A DNA stretch of 64,000 nucleotides from Roridomyces roridus (Eukaryota > Basidiomycota > Agaricomycetes > Agaricales > Mycenaceae). Position numbers and translations under genes: made by a program. Under the pieces are notes generated by a model. It did no database searches. It was not told the DNA's origin and saw nothing but the letters and a program-made list of their open reading frames with translations. The stretch lies in the NCBI GenBank assembly GCA_029378245.1, contig JARKIF010000049.1, positions 124,001 to 188,000 on the forward strand, written 5' to 3'. This document shows, one piece after another, positions 1 through 10,839 of the stretch (position 1 is its first letter; each line of letters begins with the position of its first letter).

Positions 1-55
1 AAGGCTCAAACATGGTCGATCATCTACGTCTGTCAAAATATTGAATCGAGGCTCA

Positions 56-521
56 CAAGGGGGCACCGGGATCGAAATTTCGTACCGGGGGAGGGGGGGG
101 GGGGTCCCGAGCGGGCTCGAAAAAAACTTCTACCTGTATATTAGTAAAGGTGTTTTGGAGCATGTAAACACCAGAACTTTGAATTGATCGAAATTCCCAA
201 ATTGGGACTGATATATTACATAATACAGCCTGTCCTGACAAGACATTCCCACAGAAAACAAGTGGATCATTGCTCAGGCAGACATGAGATGGGTCTGATT
301 GACACTGGGGCCCTTCAACAAGCTTGTAATCAATATTTTTTGTATGGTTGGGAGCCGTGGATGGCTCGGACCGCCGGTAAATCACATGACCGTGGGAATG
401 ATCTGCCTTATATAGGAGGGGAGGGGGAAGGGGGGGGGGGGGGGGGGGGGGGGGGGTCCAGCCAGGGTCGTAAAAAACTTTTCGACCCTATATCCGAAAT
501 TCCGATCCCGATGCCCCCTTG
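56..521. mobile_element. hAT-type MITE with G-tracts
   Basis: This is a 466-base non-autonomous element. Its ends are inverted repeats starting CAAGGGGGCA, about 27 bases long with two mismatches. It is flanked by a perfect 8-base direct repeat GAGGCTCA (48-55 and 522-529), the target-site size of the hAT superfamily. No transposase is encoded. Inside lie two long G-runs (about 88-106 and 415-457), each followed by a similar segment containing TCGAAAAA or TCGTAAAA. It sits just past the stop codon of the F-box pseudogene that ends at 543. Confidence 0.85.
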
Positions 522-1350
522 GAGGCTCAGAATGAAAAGAACTTAAACAAACTCACGGGCGAACGGAAAGTTGGGATCTACGACCAAGTTGACGAGGGAC
601 GGTGCCGCGATCTGCATGAGCCTCCCAGCGGAGGCGATCAAAAATCCACCATTGTACGGGAAGGGGCCAAAAGCCACAGTACGGAGCGCCCGCGGCCGAT
701 GGGCTTCAATTAAACAAGCAATAAAATCACCAGGGCTTTCATCGGAGTTCCACCCGGACACGACGAGTTCTTGTAACGCAGCGAGATTCACTGCTGCATC
801 AGCAAGCCTGCGGAGGCCACGGGGACTGTGCGGCGCACGCGTCATCCTCGATCCTCACGCCCTCCAAAACCAGGGATCTCAGCCGAGGGCCGCACGCACC
901 AACGAGGGATGTGAGTTCCTTGAACGAATTGAAGGAGTCAGTAGGGCTCCGACCCGGCCGTTGACGGCGATGGCTGTCGCTCTGACGGCCGTCATGGGAG
1001 GTCGGACGGGCCTCACCCGGCCGTCAAACCATGCTGCGAGGCCTCAAAACGGCCGGGTGGTACCCGTCAGACCCGTCACGGCCGTCATGACGGGTCAGAG
1101 CGGTGACAGCCCATGTCTCCTGCTAAATTAACCATCAGATTGATGTCAGCGTGATGCCGGCAGTCAATATCATGGACTGGTACTCGGGAAGCGTCCGGAA
1201 GCGCAGCAGTGGGCCATCGGGAAGATTGCCGATGACCCAGGTGCACTACCGTGGAGCATCCAGTGATGATGGCGGCTCGGCATGCGTAATTAGCCGAGTA
1301 CCCGTCGCGACCCGTCATGACCCGTCGACGGCCGGGAACGGGTACCCCGT

Positions 1351-2918
1351 TGATACGCAGCGTCACGCGCACTAGTGTATAGTAGATAGCTCGAGTAGGT
1401 AATGTCCTAGAAGTAGACCGCGAAGCGATACAACTCCACAACACACTAACCACACAACACACACAACACACACACAATTCCTTGACTAGCACGCTGACAC
1501 CTAACGGTTGAGTTCGGGGTCGTCTGAAGTATACAGATAAGACTGATACTCCGCGGTTTGGTTCTCGGAAGCTTGTAGGTTGATTCTCGAGGTTTCACAC
1601 CAAGTTCAATGTCTTTGAACTAAGAGGAATCTCTTGACTGGTTTGTAGACTGCTCACAACGAACACGAGGTTACGATGTTAAAAGGTTTTATATTTTATT
1701 GACCGAAACACACAATATCCAAAACACCAATACAACTTCGATGCAACACGAAGAGGAACTATAGCACAGAGGGCAACCCACTACCCCTTAAGTATGTTAC
1801 TATAGCTGACCCAAGTTGAACCAGAGCTCGGGTGCCTTTGATATTGCGTCTGAGCTAAGAGAAATGATACAACAAATCTCCGCGGAAGTCACAAGACTGC
1901 ACTATAACCACAGATCAAGCTTCGACCCAATGTCTAGGCAAGAAGGCGTACAATGCAATGCTGCAAGGGCGGGATCTACAGGCCTTATATACTACTCCCT
2001 ACTGGTCTGATGATATAACTACTATTACGCGCCTGCCATCCCTATTTCCGTACTTTCCCTATAACCCTAGGTGTCCTGTCACCTATATTACATCCCCTCG
2101 AACCGCTTCGCGTGGTTCTGCTGCTTATGTCGCTGCTTGGCCCGTCTGATCGGTGGTCATGCCGCCTTGGCATTCGAGCCGATTGGCCTGGTAATTTGAT
2201 TCCGTCGTTTCATTACACTCGCTTGCTGAGCCAGCTCCCATTATGACTACAGCCCTCGACCCAGGTCCATAAATAACCTCGGTCCGCCATCTTCGTCATC
2301 CAGAGCTTACTCCTGGCATATTCTGTCAGACGCGATCATCGCTCTGATCGTCTGCCGCGACTCCGCCGCTTTCCATGATCATGATCGTACTCGGATCAGC
2401 TCTCGATCATACTAGTGTGCCTGCGCGAGTTCGACTCGCCCACTTGTCATCTCTTTTCTGGGTGTCTCTTCAATACCGGAACGAATGGTAGTATTTCCTC
2501 CAACTCGCCTACACGAGCCACTCTGTTTGCATACATATAGATAGACTTATACCGGTCCGCGAGGTACTCCGCGAACCTTGTCATAATAGTACTGCGCGTC
2601 CGCGCAACCTTCGTCTTTGCTCTGTAGCTAGTCTAGCTCATTCCTGAATACACCTGGGCTTGGTATATCTCCTTGGGTATGGTATCTCCACAAGTAGTAG
2701 TCCCCGCGAACCGCCTATTGGAGTCACTACAACCGACCACTTGAACGAATAGCCAAGCGTAGTGTACTGACGACTTGTACTTGTCTCATTAATACACGAA
2801 TAGTGACACGGAGCTCAGTCCTATCCCTTATTGTATATCACCTGACAGAGGCATTGGTGTGCGCACCAAAACAGCTAAATAGCCAGATTTCACGCGTGCG
2901 AAATACGCAGTCGTATCA
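1351..2918. mobile_element. Solo LTR, family A copy 1 (1568 bases)
   Basis: The repeat begins TGATACGCAG and ends CAGTCGTATCA, giving the TG...CA ends of an LTR with a 7-base terminal inverted match. It is flanked by the 4-base duplication CCGT (1347-1350 and 2919-2922). The uninterrupted target is visible in the sister hAT copy near 18355-18370 (GGTACCCCGTCAGCC). A second, nearly identical copy lies at 12687-14252. No internal gag-pol region, primer site or polypurine tract is attached, so it is read as a solo LTR left by LTR-LTR recombination. Confidence 0.85.
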
Positions 2919-2973
2919 CCGTCAGCCAAGGAACCGGACCCGGACCCGGCCGTCAAAATTGGCGCTTCAGAGG

Positions 2974-3686
2974 AGTAATATACCCGCCGCTAGCAAAGTC
3001 GCTGGCGGCCACCGGTGGCTACCGATGGACACCGGCGGCCGTTGGTTGTCATTGTTTCCCAGCGAATCTGATGAATGTTGGTGATCGCCGTTGGCATTCA
3101 TCAGATCACCCACTCAAGTTGATGAGACGGCCTCCCCACTGGGTTCCAGTGGGAGGTAGCAAAGACTCGCTCAATGTTTCGAGAACTTATTCGGTTCATC
3201 GTTGCTTCTCATGATTTACAACCCCTGGCTGATCCATCTGGGTGAATGAAGGGTTCAAGGTGATGTAACCCGTTCCTTCTTGCTGGTTTCCGACGGCTTC
3301 CAGGGGATTCCATTGGGTGAAGTATTTCTTTGGTTGTAGGAATTAGATACAGTCAACAAATTGCTGAGGAACAAAGAATGATTCACTGGAATCCGGTGGA
3401 ATCCAGTGGATGCCGACGTTGGCTCAACGTGCCGATGTCATACTGCAACTCAAAGCTGTTCAAGTTGAACATCATGAACTCGAGAGCGCGAACGATGGCC
3501 GTAGAAATATCTCGAAAAAATAAAAGCCCATGCACCACCAGCCCACCCAAAACCCACCACAGTCCATCATGAGCCAATGGATTCCAGTGGAAATTGGTGT
3601 GACGCTCGGCGGCCGACGTTGTTGTCCGCCATCATCCAACGCCGATCCCTGCCGATCAGCCGTTTGACAGCTCCGCGTGTATTACT
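2974..3686. mobile_element. MULE-like non-autonomous element in the hAT element
   Basis: This 713-base insert has imperfect terminal inverted repeats of about 30 bases starting AGTAATA. It is flanked by a perfect 10-base direct repeat GCTTCAGAGG (2964-2973 and 3687-3696). A 9-11 base duplication is the Mutator-like signature. The short hAT copy at 17983 lacks it and shows GCTTCAGAGGGCTGT uninterrupted. The interior repeats words like GGAATCCAGTGGA but has no transposase. Confidence 0.85.
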
Positions 3687-3779
3687 GCTTCAGAGGGCTG
3701 TACGGCCGGGCCGGCACCCGTCGTGACGGCTCGTTGATCCGTCATTTTGACGGTCGGGTCGGAGCCCTAGGAGTCAGGA

Positions 3780-4989
3780 CACAGCCACGAGCTCGAGTTC
3801 CTCCGCAGGGGAAGCTTATGTCCCCGGACGACACATTTACGACCAAATATGGCTGACGAAGAGAGTAATAGAACTGGCCGAAGCAACAGACCAAGACGGG
3901 GTCATTGTCGCGCTGGACCAAGAGAAAGCGTACAACAAAATAGAACACGATTACTTATGGAGAGCTCTGAGCAGCTACGGAATACCGAATGAATTCATCA
4001 ACATAATAAGAACGCTATATAGCGACGCGTACACAACAGTCATAGTCAACGGGATGGTATGCGACAAACCCTTCAAAGTGACCCGAGGAGTAAGGCAAGG
4101 AGACCCTCTATCCTGCCTCCTCTTTGATTTAGTGATAGAACCACTTGCCGAATCACTACGCCAATCCAATCTACGAGGATATTCAATACCCGGCAAGATG
4201 GAAAGACTCATAGCGACCCTCTTCGCCGACGACACCATCGTATACCTATCCGGAGACGACGACTTCGGGAGTCTTGTCGCGATATTAGAAGAATGGTGCA
4301 TCGCAGCTGGAGCAAAGTTCAATATCGGGAAGACCGAGATGATACCCATAGGCAACCCCAGCCAACGGGACAGAATCAGGGCATCCCAATTCGTGAACGG
4401 CCTAAACGGAACCAAAATTCCAGACCACATAAAGATCGCAGCGGAGGGAGAACCAATCCGAAGCCTAGGGGCAAGTTGGCTTGGCAACGGGGTCAACCAA
4501 GTAGATACCTGGTCAAGAACATTAGAAAAAATAGACACGGCGCTGGACCACTGGGAACTAGGCCACCCAACAATGGAGGGACGACGCCTCATCATCCTCA
4601 TGGTGGTCGGAGGCATGACCCAATACCTAACAAAAGTCCAAGGGATGCCGAAGGAGATCGAGCGTAAACTGGAAAAACACATCCGAAAATTCCTATGGGC
4701 CGAAAAATCCAGCGTAACCATCAACAAAGAAACGATATATGCGCACGCTGAGGATGGCGGGAAAGACCTGCTGGATATCATTGCCCGGAACGAAGCCATC
4801 ACCATAACCTGGTTAAAGTCGTACCTTAGTTTCGGAGACGAACGCCCACTGTGGGCCTTTGTAGCAGACGAGATCCTAGCGCAAAATGCCCGAGGAGGGG
4901 ATTTTAGTGTTGATGAGGGGCTACGCCGTAACATGTACCTCCAATCATGGCGAACGAACACGCGCAACAAAGAACTCCCCGTGACCTGA
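3780..4989 (+). pseudogene. LINE reverse transcriptase part
   Basis: The frame is open from the truncated left end and shows reverse transcriptase blocks in order: the finger motif VPGRHIYDQIWL, VALDQEKAYNKIEHDYLW with the first catalytic Asp, the template-grip block GVRQGDPLSCLLF, and the catalytic ADD of TLFADDTIVYL. It would copy element RNA into DNA at the target site. The frame ends at 4989. The downstream half continues in another frame from the C-run at 4977-4980, as if one C had been lost. With the missing 5' end, this copy should be dead unless supplied in trans. Confidence 0.85.
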
Positions 4990-6815
4990 AAAGAATGATC
5001 AGAACGGCCGACAAATACAATATCCAAATGGAAGGACTCGCAATATCAAAAGAAATCCAAAGGTCGGCGGTAATATGGTACCACATCAAGTCGACGGCAA
5101 CGAGAGACCTATTCAATCGGGGAGAACAAGCCAAGTGTCTGAAAAGCAACCATAAGATCTGGACCGTAGGCGAAACAGAGGACCTAGCCCGAAAGAATGG
5201 CACCGCACGGCACACCAACCGAAGGGACTGCAGATGTACTACAGCATGCAGGGAAATCCGCCGCACCTGCCCAAACTGTCAATCGCCGTGGAAATGCTAT
5301 AGGCTAGCGCGGAACCTACTCAATTCGCTGCAGGATAAATGGAACCCGTTAGAACCTCAGCCTGAAGACTACGAAAAAGAAATGAACGACGTACCCGTGG
5401 AGCCTGGCGAGGTCGCCTTCGACCCGAGAATAACCACAGAGGGCACCCTGGCAGATGCCTTCCGAATCTTCGGCGACGGTCTCCGTGGTGCACGGACAGC
5501 ACCCAACACCCAACACGACCCGGAACCGGACGAAGAACCCATAACAGTATATACCGATGGCTCAGCAATAAACAACGGCACAGACAACGCGCGCGCCGGC
5601 GCAGGTATCTTCTTCGGAGAAGGAGACATACGGAACAAGGGAATCCGAGTCCCAGACGAGCTTGGTCCATCCAACCAAGTTGGTGAAATTGTAGCCATAA
5701 AAGAGGCAATAGAAGGATGCCCCAACGATATCGCACTAACGTGTATAAGCGACTCGAAATACGCGATAGAAGGCTTGACAAAGAACCTACACAAGTGGGA
5801 GGATGAAGGTTTTGCCCGCACAACGAACGGTCACCTAATACAAGTCACAGCAGCGAAAATTCGAGCAAGGAAAGCACCCACCAAATTCAAATGGGTAAAG
5901 GGCCACTCTGGTGTAGCCGGGAACGAAGGGGCCGATAAGATGGCCGCCGCGGGATGCGCGGAAAACAAGCCCCAAGTCATCGACACACAAATCGAGACTG
6001 CCTTCCTGTTACCAGGCGCAAAACTAAAAGGCATGACACAATCGTTAGCATACAAAGCCATTCGACGGAAGATGGTGGACGAACCTAGATACCAGGAGCT
6101 TCTGGACAGAAGGGCAACAGCGAGAAATATGGCTAGCGCACAGGCCGCCGCCGTCGACATCAATGGGAACGCACCATCCCCGAGCCATATCTGGAAATCA
6201 ACGAAACACAAGGACCTCCCCAAAAGCATACGCTTCTTCCTGTGGATGCTCCTCCACGACGGCTACAAAGTGGGAGAATACTGGGAGCATATGTCCGGGT
6301 ACGAGGACAGAGGAACCTGCTCTGCCTGTGGAGAAACTGAAACCATGGAACACATCCTAACAAGGTGTAATGCGCCAGGGCAAGGAGAGATCTGGGAGCT
6401 CGTCAGCGAGCTCTGGGAAAAAAAGAGTGGGATAACCACACGCCCAACCATTGGAGACATCATGGCCTGCGCGGCAGTCCGTTGCGGCCCACTGGGAAAG
6501 AAGCCACGGGCCGGGATGACGCGTTTTTATCGAATCCTGATATCCGAGTCTGCGTACCTCATTTGGCGCCTACGAAATGAAAGAGTAATCCAGGAGTCAG
6601 GCCTTGCGGAGCGCACAGAAATCACAAATAGGTGGCTGAAAGCCATAAACGACAGGCTGAGCCTTGATTGTATGCTCGCTGACCGAAGAAAATTCGGCCG
6701 TAAAGCAATAGCCACCCAACTAATACTTGAGACATGGCGCAAAGTTATTCTAAATGAAGACCAGCTCCCCAAAGATTGGACGAGGGAGGCCGGGGTTGTA
6801 GTGGGTATCGGATGA
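4947..6815 (+). pseudogene. LINE RNase H and terminal zinc-finger part
   Basis: This 622-codon open frame is the second half of the LINE polyprotein. It has a type I RNase H domain: YTDGSA, a glutamate in GEIVAIKEA, SDSKYAIEG and KGHSGVAGNEGAD cover the expected acidic residues and the histidine. Near the C-terminus the pattern CSACGETETMEHILTRC matches the CX2C...HX4C finger seen at the end of many LINE proteins. The first ATG at 4947 is probably not a true start: homology-like text only begins after the C-run at 4977-4980, where one base appears deleted relative to the upstream frame. Confidence 0.85.
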
Positions 6816-7557
6816 TAGTCAAGGATGGGCGGCCGCCTTGAGTCTATCGGAAGAAGCCCCACACGACGCGCCTAACGAACGGCGTAAGTGCGAGTGCGCA
6901 TTTCCCCGGTGTGGATGAACGGTCGACGGGCGGGGTTTCTTGCTTTCCCCTGCCAAATTAACAGCGCGGGTAGTCAGAAGACTTGGTCGGTCCCAGACCC
7001 GACTGCAGGGATGGAGGCGGGCACCGCATCCGGAGCAGGAGGAGAGGGAAGGTTCCTTCGGGACCTCTACACACTACCACAAACCAGCGCTCCACAAAAA
7101 AAAGAAAAGAAAAAGGCTTAGTGCCTGACGCCATGATCATTGTCGATGTGTGTGGATACCCCTGGGTCGTATCCCATTCGATGATGCGGACGTTGGGGAG
7201 GGGTGGGATGGTGGGAGGACCCGAGATGCTGCCCAGAAGGTTCCCAGAACGCAGACTGCGGTGGCTCCTCAGCCAGTAAGTGTCTTCGTTCGAGAATCTG
7301 ACCTTCTAGATATCTTGACGATTTTCGTGAGGGCCGGTGTCCTCTCGAGCATCCCAAGCCATCGAGGGAAATCTTCCTGACAGTCAAAGTGTATAATGGA
7401 GAAGAGGTGCGTTATAGCGCTAGAACGGGTGACTTGAGACGCTAGGCACTGCACGGAGAGTAGGCACATCGTCGGCGGTGTACTGCGTTATTTCCTGCAC
7501 GAGTTCGGGTGGAAGTAGTGGCATGAGCAAAGTTGGCAATGCGAGCCTCGGGGACAT

Positions 7558-9481
7558 GGGCAAACCCTCGACTTCACTCCCTCAGTTTGTCGATGCACGA
7601 CCGTCACCCGCCGCGACGACAGGTAGTGAGCGGGATGGTACTCATCCTGCGGCTAGACTGTGCCTTCCCGAGCGGCGAGTAGTCATACGAGCCACGGGCG
7701 CCCTCTCGAACTCCTGAGGAGGAGGGGACGTCCACACCTCGGCGCTGTCCTCCCCGTCGTCTCAATTGCCACGTAGACATTACGAGAGTAATATATTTGC
7801 AACTGTACCCGAGGAGTTCAAGCGCGGCGGTACCTGATTGGCATTTAATCTGACTGAATTGCACGGAACTGAATGGTCATCGGTCACCGTCTGCACATCT
7901 CCTTCAGCGGATAGTGTGAATACATAGCGTGGTTGACAATTGGCTGCCACTTGGGGTTCAGGTTGATGGATTGCAAAGTTTATATATCGCAAGCTTGAAT
8001 TGCCATTTGATCCTCGGAGGCACAAGCTTGTTCTATCCCAACCACTCAGGAACCTTACGGCTCAGACAGACAACGTTCACAGGCGGTTCAACTTATCTTT
8101 CCTTATTCCCGCCCGAAAGTCTACAACACGTTGTAGTCATGGCAAGCCTATCATGTGGTTCAAATTCGAAGACCTTCATTGTGGGGACAAAATCACTGTT
8201 TATTCTTCGATCCCACGGAAACCAACCTCCAGCTATATTCATGCAAAGACGAATGCTCATGAACATTGAAATAAGAATCAATATCAAGTACATACAACTT
8301 ATTGGCGAAAGCAAGGAAAAGAGGTGCCACTTGCACAAAATGGAGGGAATAGCAGGCTGCGTTGGTCAATCGACTCTAGCAGTTCAAATAGCTTGCATAA
8401 ACATACCATCATGCTCACGAACTCGGAACAAGAAGTTTTGCCCAGCATTGATGACAGTGATGCAATCGAACTGGTTTATAAGCGCAAGCCGACTTGTGGT
8501 TCAAAGTTGTTTGAACACTTATTTCCCGCTCCAGTGTCCTGGCCCTCTTCAACTACAGACTGGGATTGTGTTGCTCCGAACTTTGTGGATGACACCAGCC
8601 TCAGGAGGACAAACGACAAGTTCACACATTGGCCAAGCAATGCACCACTAATATTTAAAGATGGGGCCGTCGCCGGCATGTGTATGCGTTTGAAATTCCT
8701 GGACTTTTTATGGTGTTCAAACCGTGGGTTTTTGGAAGCTGATCATTCCAGTTAACCATGGTGCCTCGTTTCGTTGCCTGGGTTCTACCGTGGGGCATGG
8801 GGATTCTCATGGGATCTGCGTCATAGGGCTTGGAAGGCGGATTGAGGTCCAGGGGCGAAGGTGTATTTATACTTGCTTTGTACACCGGGATAACTCCTGG
8901 AAACCGGTGTTCGTTATTCGGACCGTGCTGTGTAATACTACCTACCTACTACCTACCTACTTAGTGGCATGCATCAGACTTTTGACATGAAACTTGTGAG
9001 CTTGTACAAGCTCATTCAAGCTCGCAAGCTTCTGCCAAATCGCCGCAAGCTCACAAGCTCACAAGCCAGGTCCCGAAATCCACAAGGTCTGCCGTTCGAC
9101 TCCTGGAAAGTGCAAATTTTTATTTATTCTTGGCCGCTCCTGCATTTACCTTTGTGCTCAGTGGATTCAAGGGCTGTCCTGCTGTTTATAGAATTATTTC
9201 TGAGCTGAAATTTGGTTGTCTCAGATGCATTGTTCATTGGAATCGAGCTTGGGAGTTTGTGCGGCAAGCTGCCAAGCCCCACAAGTCCACAAGATGATTG
9301 TCAAAACACTGATGTGAGCAGGAGAAACCAAGATAGGCTGATGGCCAAAAGATGGATTACCACGACCATGCCGTTGTTATTCAAAAACGGTTGGTCATAA
9401 GTATCCGACGCTATCCATGCAGCCGTCTTGATTTAAAAGCCAGGTGGGTTTCCCCCAATTCATCCAGAAGAAAATATCTGA
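7558..9481. other. Gene-poor stretch with repeat fragments
   Basis: No gene is recognised. A 240-codon plus-strand open frame (7929-8651) has no family signature and looks like chance or decayed sequence. At 8938-8962 there is a CTAC-type microsatellite. At about 8993-9075 and 9244-9296 clustered AAGCTTG/CTTGTG words form imperfect inverted repeats that may be the ends of a degraded MITE, but no target duplication was found. About 9300-9481 is similar to flanking sequence upstream of the other peroxygenase copy (near 25590-25670) and to 21395-21450. Confidence 0.5.
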
Positions 9482-9687
9482 ATGCTCAGCTCCTCCATCG
9501 TCCTCGTCCTCGCCAGCGTGGCATTCGCCTCCAAACCCGGTGACAGTCACGCATGGCAGGCCCCTACGGCGGGTCAAGTGCGCTCGCCGTGTCCTGGTCT
9601 AAATACGTCCGTAGAGTTTTTCAAATTATCCCCCTCATCGTGCTGACTGTCAATTCAACAGCCTCGCGAACCACGGATACATCCCGC

Positions 9688-10787
9688 TGATAAGCAGTGT
9701 ACTTTTACACGCCGGGAATTTACGAAATATCGTGTTTCCAGCTTACAAGCAAGTCCCGGGAACAGTGAGGCATAACATCGATGTTGAGGGTACATGTCCA
9801 CCTCGGGGCAGTGTATTAAACTCAAGGGCTTTGGGAATTAGTTGACGACTGTGTACTACTGCCCGAGAGTAACCAAGAGGATCAGAAGGGACTGCCCGTC
9901 CCACCTACCAACAGAGACAATACTCGAACCGTACTCACCGGGAGTTGAACCCGGGGAGATCAGACCAGACTATTACGAATGTTGCATTACCCAACCATTC
10001 AGGCACGCACGTAGGGGCCGGACGTCAGGAAACGTCTGCCGGAGACATATCAGAGATACTGAGAAAGAGAAGTTTGACAAGCCGCGAGTGCCGACTTCCG
10101 GCATCACCGGCTCCAAAGCCAACCGAGACACAATTATCGATGATGAGGCTCGGGCGGGTTGATTACCTGCCTAGCAAGCCCCCGGCAGACTGGTTCAGGC
10201 ATCTAAGGCAGAAGGAAACCTCCGGCCAGTCTGAGAGGGAAAGAGATAAACCGATGGAGCGTTCTGGAACTTCCGGCAGCACGTGAGGATCGACGGCTGA
10301 CTGAGGCATCAAGCAGGCAATCCTGACGAACTGATCAGAAAGAGGAATGAGAGCTATGCCATTGGCCAGACGAGGCCTTGGCATCACAGATACCATATAT
10401 ATTCTTCAGTCCGCAAAATGTATAAAAGCCATAGCAAAACAGCATGTACAGTAGTAGATTTTACCCCTCCAATCTGTGAGACCAGTGCGGACAATAAATT
10501 GCTCAGAACACAACCTAGAGACCAGAGTTTGACTGAGCCCCGGCTAGTTAGCTTGAGACTGTGCGTTCGGACACGACGAGCTTGAACCCCCGAGAGTTAC
10601 CTTTGACGTTGTACCGAGGTTTTGAAGGACGAGACGCCTGTCCTACTACCCCGAACACACACACACGAGCATTGGATTGGTTGAGATTTAGATTGATTAG
10701 TGGTTGAGTTTGTGGTTGAGTTATCTCACTACATTCGATACTACTCAGAGTTTCTATTTCACGGCCGCACCCTAGTGCACCGTTTCA
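9688..10787. mobile_element. Probable solo LTR, family B (1100 bases)
   Basis: This insert in exon 2 of peroxygenase copy 2 starts TGATAAGCAG and ends CACCGTTTCA, so it has TG...CA ends. The flanking 4-base duplication is CCGC on the left (9684-9687) and CCGT on the right (10788-10791), differing by one C-to-T change at a CpG. The paralogous empty site is at about 25871. Inside, 9937-9960 contains a minus-strand tRNA-like T-arm with box B (GGGTTCAACTCCC), but no full tRNA could be folded. Absence of coding capacity and the ends suggest a solo LTR; no partner copy is present to confirm it. Confidence 0.6.
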
Positions 10788-10839
10788 CCGTGCAGTGGAA
10801 AGGGCATCACCATTACTGAGATCATGGATGGCGCAGTCG

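Larger units (their letters stand above)
942..3769. mobile_element. Non-autonomous hAT element containing two nested insertions
   Basis: The ends are inverted repeats (TAGGGCTCCGACCCG at the left, its near-complement at the right). A perfect 8-base target duplication GGAGTCAG flanks it (934-941 and 3770-3777). A 510-base relative with the same ends stands alone at 17983-18492. The long copy is larger because it contains a solo LTR (1351-2918) and a MULE-like element (2974-3686). Removing both with one target duplication each leaves about 533 bases. The body is rich in short words such as ACCCGTCA and GGCCGT in both orientations. No transposase is encoded. Confidence 0.93.
3778..7119 (+). mobile_element. 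5'-truncated LINE (Tad-like) with A-rich 3' tail
   Basis: This non-LTR retrotransposon copy lacks its 5' end: no ORF1 and no endonuclease domain are present. It begins inside the reverse transcriptase near the motif VPGRHIYDQIWL and ends in an A-rich tail (about 7094-7114) followed by GGCTT. Both sides are the same F-box pseudogene. Only a 2-base AG is shared by the junctions, so a normal target duplication is absent or very short. The right end of a hAT element abuts its 5' junction. The order of domains (reverse transcriptase, RNase H, terminal CCHC-like finger) fits fungal Tad/I-type LINEs; the clade is inferred from memory. Confidence 0.85.
543..7557 (-). pseudogene. F-box/LRR protein pseudogene split by LINE and hAT insertions
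   Basis: Read on the minus strand, the gene starts near 7557. An F-box-like segment (LPPELVQEITQYTADD) follows, then leucine-rich text up to about 7122. A LINE interrupts it there. The reading resumes at 941 after the hAT element and runs to a TAA at 543. Joining the outer flanks gives an in-frame passage (MIMASGT followed by DSFNSFKELTSL), which supports one original gene. At least three single-base frame changes are visible (near 7440, 7310 and 830), so it was decaying apart from the insertions. F-box proteins of this kind recruit targets to SCF ubiquitin ligases; the target here is unknown. A short related remnant lies at about 21340-21400. Confidence 0.7.

Noticed and set aside
1351..2918. 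Reading the 1.57 kb repeats as TIR DNA transposons
   Set aside because: Only 7 bases are inverted at the tips, the ends are TG...CA, and the 4-base duplication fits LTR integration better. Not fully excluded without a full-length copy.
4293..4667. Additional plus-strand frame inside the LINE
   Set aside because: It lies out of phase with the reverse transcriptase motifs and has no homology-like text.
7929..8651. 240-codon plus-strand open frame
   Set aside because: Composition is not gene-like for this genome (no introns, mixed Cys/Ser text) and no motif was found.
8993..9296. MITE with CTTGTG-type ends
   Set aside because: The inverted match is patchy and no 8-base or TA duplication could be found at the presumed ends.
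9930..10005. Possible tRNA gene on the minus strand
   Set aside because: The T-arm and box B are good, but no 5' acceptor strand pairs with TGAGTAC and there is no proper D-arm. Treated as a tRNA-like part of the LTR candidate.
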